A stretch of DNA of 8,514 nucleotides from RGIG3009 sp045601465 (GTDB taxonomy: Bacteria; Bacillota; Clostridia; Oscillospirales; Acutalibacteraceae), in the NCBI GenBank assembly GCA_045601465.1, contig JAZRZU010000116.1, positions 1-8,514 of the forward strand, in the 5' to 3' direction. Made by a program: the position numbers and the translations under genes. Below are positions 5,267 to 8,514 of the stretch, one piece after another (position 1 is the stretch's first letter; every line of letters starts with the position of its first letter). The notes beneath the pieces were generated by a model. The model was not told the DNA's origin. It made no database searches and worked only from the letters and a program-made list of their open reading frames with translations.

Positions 5267-5809
5267 ATGGCAGACAACAACACGAACATTGAAACCGCCG
5301 AAACTACCGAGCCTAAAGAGCCTACGCCGAGCCTTGAAGACCTCAATAAGCAGATCAAAGACTTGCAGGCGCAACTGGCTAAACAGAAAAAGGCTACGGA
5401 CAACGCATCGTCTGATGCGGCTGATTGGAAGAAAAAGTACAATTCGACACTTTCCGAGGCACAGAGAGCCGAGGCCGAGAGAAAAGAGGCTGAAGCCGCA
5501 AAGGATAGGCGAATCGCTGAACTTGAGCGGAAAGAGGTAGTAAGTGCGTACTCAAACCGGGCCTTATCGCTTGGGTATGACGCAGACCTTGCCGCACAGA
5601 CAGCCGAAGCAATGGCAAACGGTGACATGGACGCTGTGTTTGCCGGGATCGGACAACTCATTCAGACGGTGAAGACCAAGACCGCAACGGAGAACCTTGG
5701 CAAGCAATCCGCTTTATCAGCGGGAACGCCGCCGTCAACCGCAACCGTCAACCTTGACGAAGACAACAAATACCGAAAGTGGATGGGATTACCACCACGC
5801 AAAAACTAA
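5267..5809 (+). CDS. capsid scaffolding protein
   Basis: This 180-aa protein directs assembly of the procapsid shell and is then removed. It has the typical design: an acidic/disordered N-terminus, a long charged coiled coil at about 22-92 (SLEDLNKQIKDLQAQLAKQ, then Glu/Lys/Ala-rich repeats), a short helical segment with NRALSLGYDADLA, and a basic aromatic tail ending YRKWMGLPPRKN, likely the capsid-binding hook. It lies directly before the capsid gene, as expected. The ATG at 5267 with AAAGGA (5255-5260) is preferred over an upstream in-frame GTG at 5228, which lies inside a hairpin and has no SD. Confidence 0.88.
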   Translation: MADNNTNIETAETTEPKEPTPSLEDLNKQIKDLQAQLAKQKKATDNASSDAADWKKKYNSTLSEAQRAEAERKEAEAAKDRRIAELERKEVVSAYSNRALSLGYDADLAAQTAEAMANGDMDAVFAGIGQLIQTVKTKTATENLGKQSALSAGTPPSTATVNLDEDNKYRKWMGLPPRKN

Positions 5810-5821
5810 GGAGAAAAACAA

Positions 5822-6109
5822 ATGGCAACTACTGTTACCGCACCTGTTACTAACAGCATCGCACTTGCACAGCGTTTCCTGCCCATGCTCGATGAACTGT
5901 ACAAGGTCAACAGCCGTTCTGCTGTCCTTGATACCATTTCCGAGAGAGTAAGCTTTGTTGGCGCAAGCGCAGTCAACATTTACAACGTAGATCCTGTCGG
6001 CATGGCTAACTACAGCCGTAACGCCGGATATGTACCTGGCGATGTGGATGGCACTTGGGCTACCTACACGCTGAACACCGACCGTGGTCGTTCCTACCTG
6101 GTAGACGTT
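5822..6109 (+). CDS. major capsid protein, exon 1 (residues 1-96)
   Basis: This is the N-terminal part of an HK97-fold major capsid protein, expressed from ATG 5822 with AAGGAG (5809-5814) overlapping the scaffold stop. It includes ALAQRFLPMLDELYKVNSRS and the conserved segment ending DRGRSYLVDV. Without splicing the frame continues only KLAA and stops at 6122-6124, giving a 100-aa truncated product. Homologous capsids continue VD.MDNEE at this point, and exactly such a continuation (LDNEES) begins at 6357. The exon ends after T6109, phase 0, where AGACGTT pairs with an internal guide sequence. Confidence 0.88.
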
Positions 6110-6356
6110 AAACTCGCTGCGTAATTCCTCACGCACTATGGCGTCTTTAAATCCCGGAATTAAGCGGGAAGGCTAAACCGAAAGGCAAGCTAATCCGAAC
6201 CGAAGGCTATATGGAGTATAGTCAGGGGCAACGCATAGATGGTGAAAAGATATAATCCATCCACGAGGCCGGGACACCGTAAGGTGAAAAGATATGCTGA
6301 ACATATGGGAAACCATATGAAGTAGGGGATAAAAAGCCTCTACGATAACAAGATTG
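6110..6356 (+). ncRNA. group I self-splicing intron in the capsid gene
   Basis: This 247-nt intron has no ORF. Pairings found by eye: P1, exon 6103-6109 with guide GGCGTCT 6140-6146, ending in a U-G splice pair; P3, TCCCGG 6152-6157 with CCGGGA 6269-6274; P4, CGGG 6165-6168 with TCCG 6194-6197; P5, 6171-6174 with 6188-6191, containing CC-GAAA-GG; P6a, 6205-6211 with 6217-6223; P7, GCATA 6233-6237 with TATGC 6293-6297; P7.1, GATGG 6238-6242 with CCATC 6257-6261; P8, CACC-GTAA-GGTG 6275-6286; P9, 6302-6308 with 6313-6319 with a GAAA loop; P9.1, 6322-6328 with 6337-6343. J4/5 is AA/AA. The terminal base is G6356. A possible P10 pairs TAG 6358-6360 with CTA 6136-6138. P7.1 suggests a subgroup IA-like intron. 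Splicing joins codon GTT to TTA in frame. Confidence 0.93.
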
Positions 6357-6989
6357 TTAGACAACGAGGAATCTATGGGCATGGCCTTTGGCGGTCTGCT
6401 GTCCGAGGTCGAGAGACTCCAGGTCGTACCTGAGGTCGATGCATTTCGCTTCAGTCAGTATGCGGCGGGTGCTTCTACTTCCACGACCGCATCTGCGGCT
6501 ATCACTTCCGGGTCTGCCGCTATTGCCGCTATCGATGCCGCTACGGTCGCCATGGACAACGAGGAAGTGCCGTATGAGGACAGAATCCTGTTCGTCAGCC
6601 CCTCTATGTACGGCTACATCAAGGCGGGCGTGACTCGCATGGTCATGAACCGTGATGACAATATCAACTACAACATTGATATGTACAACGACATGAGAGT
6701 CATCACCGTTCCTCAGAGCCGTTTCGTGACCGCTATCGACCTTGCCGCTCCTACGACCGCAAGCGCAGTTGGCGGCTACACCAAGGCCTCTACTGCCGTG
6801 GATATCAACTTCATGATTATCCATCCCACCGCCGTTCTCCAGGTCATGAAGCATTATGCTCCGAAGATCTTCAGCCCCGCTGTTGTCCAGGATGCCGATG
6901 CTTGGAAGCTGACCCTGAGATTCGCTCATGGTGCTTGGGTTCTGAACCACAAGAAGACAGGTATCTATCTCCACAAGTCCACCACCTGA
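6357..6989 (+). CDS. major capsid protein, exon 2 (residues 97-306)
   Basis: This is the C-terminal 210 residues of the capsid protein. It begins LDNEESMGMAFGGLLSEV, then VVPEVDAFRFSQYA, the region that in HK97-fold capsids follows the E-loop as the spine helix. Later come EDRILFVSPSMYGYIKAG, a DMRVITVPQSRF segment and a FMIIHPTAVLQVMKH block, all usual in this family. It has no ribosome binding site of its own: upstream is intron helix P9.1. A TTG at 6354 could formally start it but is intron sequence. The spliced protein would be 306 aa, a normal length, with a seamless VDV-LDNEE junction. Confidence 0.9.
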   Translation, partial: LDNEESMGMAFGGLLSEVERLQVVPEVDAFRFSQYAAGASTSTTASAAITSGSAAIAAIDAATVAMDNEEVPYEDRILFVSPSMYGYIKAGVTRMVMNRDDNINYNIDMYNDMRVITVPQSRFVTAIDLAAPTTASAVGGYTKASTAVDINFMIIHPTAVLQVMKHYAPKIFSPAVVQDADAWKLTLRFAHGAWVLNHKKTGIYLHKSTT

Positions 6990-7004
6990 TAAGAAAGGAG
7001 ACTT

Positions 7005-7166
7005 ATGGCAATCCGCTACAACCCCAACGGAACTATCACCGTAGGGCTTATCGATGAGGAACATCAGCCGAAGATCGTTGCTGATGTTCCTTTCGAGGAA
7101 GTCAAGGCCAAGGAAGAGCCTAAAAAGCCTACCAAGGCCAAAACGACCAAGAAAAAGGGTAATTGA
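7005..7166 (+). CDS. 53-aa small protein with basic tail
   Basis: ATG 7005 follows AAGGAG at 6995-7000, fifteen bases after the capsid stop. The protein starts MAIRYNPNGTITVGLIDEE, then a VADVPFEEV segment, and ends in a Lys/Ala/Thr/Pro-rich tail (KKPTKAKTTKKKGN). Small proteins of this kind often lie between capsid and connector genes in Firmicutes siphoviruses; I do not recognise a function. The basic tail could contact DNA or the acidic capsid interior. The SD, codon usage and position support it as a real gene. Confidence 0.75.
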   Translation: MAIRYNPNGTITVGLIDEEHQPKIVADVPFEEVKAKEEPKKPTKAKTTKKKGN

Positions 7167-7168
7167 CA

Positions 7169-7498
7169 ATGAGCATGACCACAGCAGAGAAAATTGCATA
7201 CATTCAGAGCCTGGTGGAGAATGACCCGGACGCTACCGATACCTTGCTTGACCTCTACTTGAAGAAAGCAGAGGCCGAAATAAATCGGCGTAGGTATCCG
7301 TTTGGCAACAAACCCGCTTCTCTCGTTGGCGTGGAAGAGGACTTTGAGTGGGTTCAGATTGAACTCGCCCATCGATATTTCCTGCGCCGTGGCGGCGAGG
7401 GCGAGGCTGTGCATATCGAAAACGGCATTCATCGTCATTATGGCTCTGTGAATGACGAGGATCTGCTGAGTCAAGTCCCTCAGGTGATACGCCTATGA
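7169..7498 (+). CDS. head-tail connector (adaptor) protein
   Basis: A protein of 109 aa located directly after the capsid block. The mostly helical sequence, with LLDLYLKKAEAEINRRRYPFG, EWVQIELAHRYFLRRG and a C-terminal DLLSQVPQVIRL, fits the phage_connect_1/SPP1 gp15-type adaptor ring that extends the portal after packaging. The ATG at 7169 has a weak GGG-type SD; an in-frame TTG at 7163 overlaps the previous stop and is less likely. It ends in an ATGA overlap with the next gene. Confidence 0.8.
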   Translation: MSMTTAEKIAYIQSLVENDPDATDTLLDLYLKKAEAEINRRRYPFGNKPASLVGVEEDFEWVQIELAHRYFLRRGGEGEAVHIENGIHRHYGSVNDEDLLSQVPQVIRL

Positions 7499-7869
7499 AG
7501 ATCCTCGCAAGAAACCGTATCACCCTGTTCTACGCTTTGGTGGACAGCGAGGAAGATGTCCTCGATGAAGATGGGAACATCACAGGCTCACCAAAGCTGA
7601 CCTACAAAGCCCCTATACGGACAAGGATGGCGTTTGGCGCAAGGCACGGCGGTATCAATATCACGGCACACGGCCTGGAAAACAATTATGAACAGGTGCT
7701 GTTGACCGATGATATGTCCTGCCCCATTACGGACGGAACAATCATATGGATTGGGAAATGCCCTATGGACGGCAACGGCAACAGGACTCCGCACACGCAC
7801 ATCGTTAAGGGCATCATCCCCTCGCTGAATGTCATCGCCTACCGTATCGCAGAGGTAGCGCAGCCGTGA
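7495..7869 (+). CDS. head-closure (stopper) protein, SPP1 gp16-like
   Basis: This 124-aa protein is mainly beta-rich, with KILARNRITLFYALVD at the start, a repeated hydrophobic pattern around YEQVLLTDD and GTIIWIGKCP, and the ending LNVIAYRIAEV. This composition and the position after the connector fit the head-completion stopper that closes the portal channel and joins the tail. The name is from context and general pattern. It is translationally coupled on both sides (ATGA at 7495, GTGA at 7866). Confidence 0.7.
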   Translation: MKILARNRITLFYALVDSEEDVLDEDGNITGSPKLTYKAPIRTRMAFGARHGGINITAHGLENNYEQVLLTDDMSCPITDGTIIWIGKCPMDGNGNRTPHTHIVKGIIPSLNVIAYRIAEVAQP

Positions 7870-8342
7870 AAACCATCGAAGTAGACCTGTTCGATTCCGA
7901 TTCCATTGACCGGGCGATAAAGCAGCTGAACAAGGCCCTTAAGGAGCGTGAACGGCGCATCGGCGTATATGTGCAGAAATTAGCGCAGATCGGCGAGGTA
8001 GCTGCCCAACGTGCTTTCGGCCCAAGTGTAAAGGTTGTCTCCCACAAGACCAAACGTGGTGTTTGGGAGATCCGGGCAGACGGCGACCAGGTCGTATTCC
8101 TTGAGTTTGGTGCGGGTGTGTATACCACAGACCACGGCCTGTCTACTCCCTTGAAGATCATCATCGCCCCAGGCGGTTGGTCTGAGACAGAGGGTGAACA
8201 CCGTTGGAGCGAGTGGGTCGCATCCGGGCAACCATTGGAAAAATTCCCTTATAACCAACGCCCCAGGGCCGGGTTCTACGAAGCCTACAAGGCCATCGTA
8301 GAGGCTCAGGAGCGAGTCGCACAAGAGGTGTTTGGCAAGTGA
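7866..8342 (+). CDS. HK97 gp10-family neck/tail protein
   Basis: This 158-aa protein starts at GTG 7866 within the preceding stop (GTGA overlap). It has an N-terminal amphipathic helix region (SIDRAIKQLNKALKERERR), the family hallmark VFLEFGAGVYT (77-87), and the late motif RPRAGFYEAYKAIVEAQERV (132-151). This family acts at the head-tail joining region. It ends in another GTGA overlap with the following gene. Length is normal. Confidence 0.85.
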   Translation: MKTIEVDLFDSDSIDRAIKQLNKALKERERRIGVYVQKLAQIGEVAAQRAFGPSVKVVSHKTKRGVWEIRADGDQVVFLEFGAGVYTTDHGLSTPLKIIIAPGGWSETEGEHRWSEWVASGQPLEKFPYNQRPRAGFYEAYKAIVEAQERVAQEVFGK

Positions 8343-8514
8343 TTGATGTTGAAAACGCAGTAATCAATCGAATAACGACCGACCTGAGAGCGCAGTTTCT
8401 GTCTACCTACCCGCAGATGAAAGTCTACGGCGAGTATGTAGAGTATCCTGAGTTCTTCCCTTGCGTGAGCCTGTGGATGACGGATTGCTCCGTTGCCACG
8501 ACCACAAGGGAGAT
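8339..8514 (+). CDS. tail terminator/tail completion protein (partial, 3' end outside window)
   Basis: The first 58 codons of a gene that starts with GTG 8339, overlapping the previous stop. It reads VIDVENAVINRITTDLRAQF, then PQMKVYGEYVEYPEFFPCVSL, ending in SVATTTRE at the window edge. The beginning 'IDVEN.V...T..LR..YP...V.GEYV..P..FP.V' is the usual start of tail-terminator-like proteins placed after gp10-like genes. Function is inferred from this pattern and gene order. Confidence 0.75.
   Translation, partial: MIDVENAVINRITTDLRAQFLSTYPQMKVYGEYVEYPEFFPCVSLWMTDCSVATTTRE

Noticed and set aside
5822..6989. Capsid split explained by a frameshift or sequencing error
   Set aside because: The interruption is a 247-nt insert with a full set of group I helices and the exon frames join exactly, so a simple indel does not explain it.
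6357..7199. Minus-strand 280-aa ORF antisense to the capsid exon
   Set aside because: It mirrors the codon structure of the capsid gene, which has clear family motifs on the plus strand.

Overview
The window is the packaging and head-morphogenesis module of a tailed dsDNA phage (siphovirus-like, with SPP1/HK97-type proteins), most likely a prophage or phage of a Gram-positive gut Clostridia-type host. The evidence for the host is moderate GC, strong AGGAGG-like ribosome binding sites, some TTG/GTG starts, and DnaA boxes of the TTATCCACA type. Host assignment is inference. All supported genes are on the + strand.

Layout: 1-507 is a non-coding flank. It holds an AT-rich inverted repeat, a GC-rich palindrome, an imperfect tandem repeat that carries two minus-strand intrinsic terminators, and a plausible promoter. 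Then follow an HTH-like small gene in the small-terminase position (508-915), the large terminase (833-2554), and a 306-bp intergenic region. That region holds a perfect 11-bp hairpin, a 23-codon ORF with a strong SD, a DnaA-box cluster, a promoter and an intrinsic terminator ending 13 nt before the portal start. Next come the portal (2861-4411) and the SPP1 gp7/Mu F-like minor head protein (4408-5043). A 223-bp gap follows with a strong RNA hairpin and a 35-codon fragment resembling the DNA-binding tail of a homing endonuclease. After it lie the scaffold (5267-5809), the major capsid gene, a small basic-tailed protein, the head-tail connector, the head-closure protein, an HK97 gp10-like protein and a truncated tail-terminator-like gene running off the right edge. 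Several of these genes are coupled by ATGA/GTGA overlaps.

The clearest unusual feature is that the major capsid gene is split. Two ORFs (5822-6124 and about 6354-6989) are the N- and C-terminal parts of one HK97-fold capsid protein. The 247 nt between them (6110-6356) fold by eye into a complete, ORF-less group I intron: P1 with a U-G splice pair, P3, P4, P5, P6, P7, P8, P9 and P9.1. Splicing restores a 306-aa capsid through the conserved motif VDV/LDNEE. About 0.9 kb upstream lies the homing-endonuclease fragment, which may be the remnant of a mobile nuclease linked to this intron.

The second unusual feature is a group of perfect and near-perfect DnaA boxes between terminase and portal. One perfect box fills the spacer of a TTGACA/TATAAT promoter whose transcript would stop at a terminator about 85 nt later. 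This suggests either a DnaA-responsive small RNA or attenuator controlling head genes, or a replication or titration site inside the packaging module.
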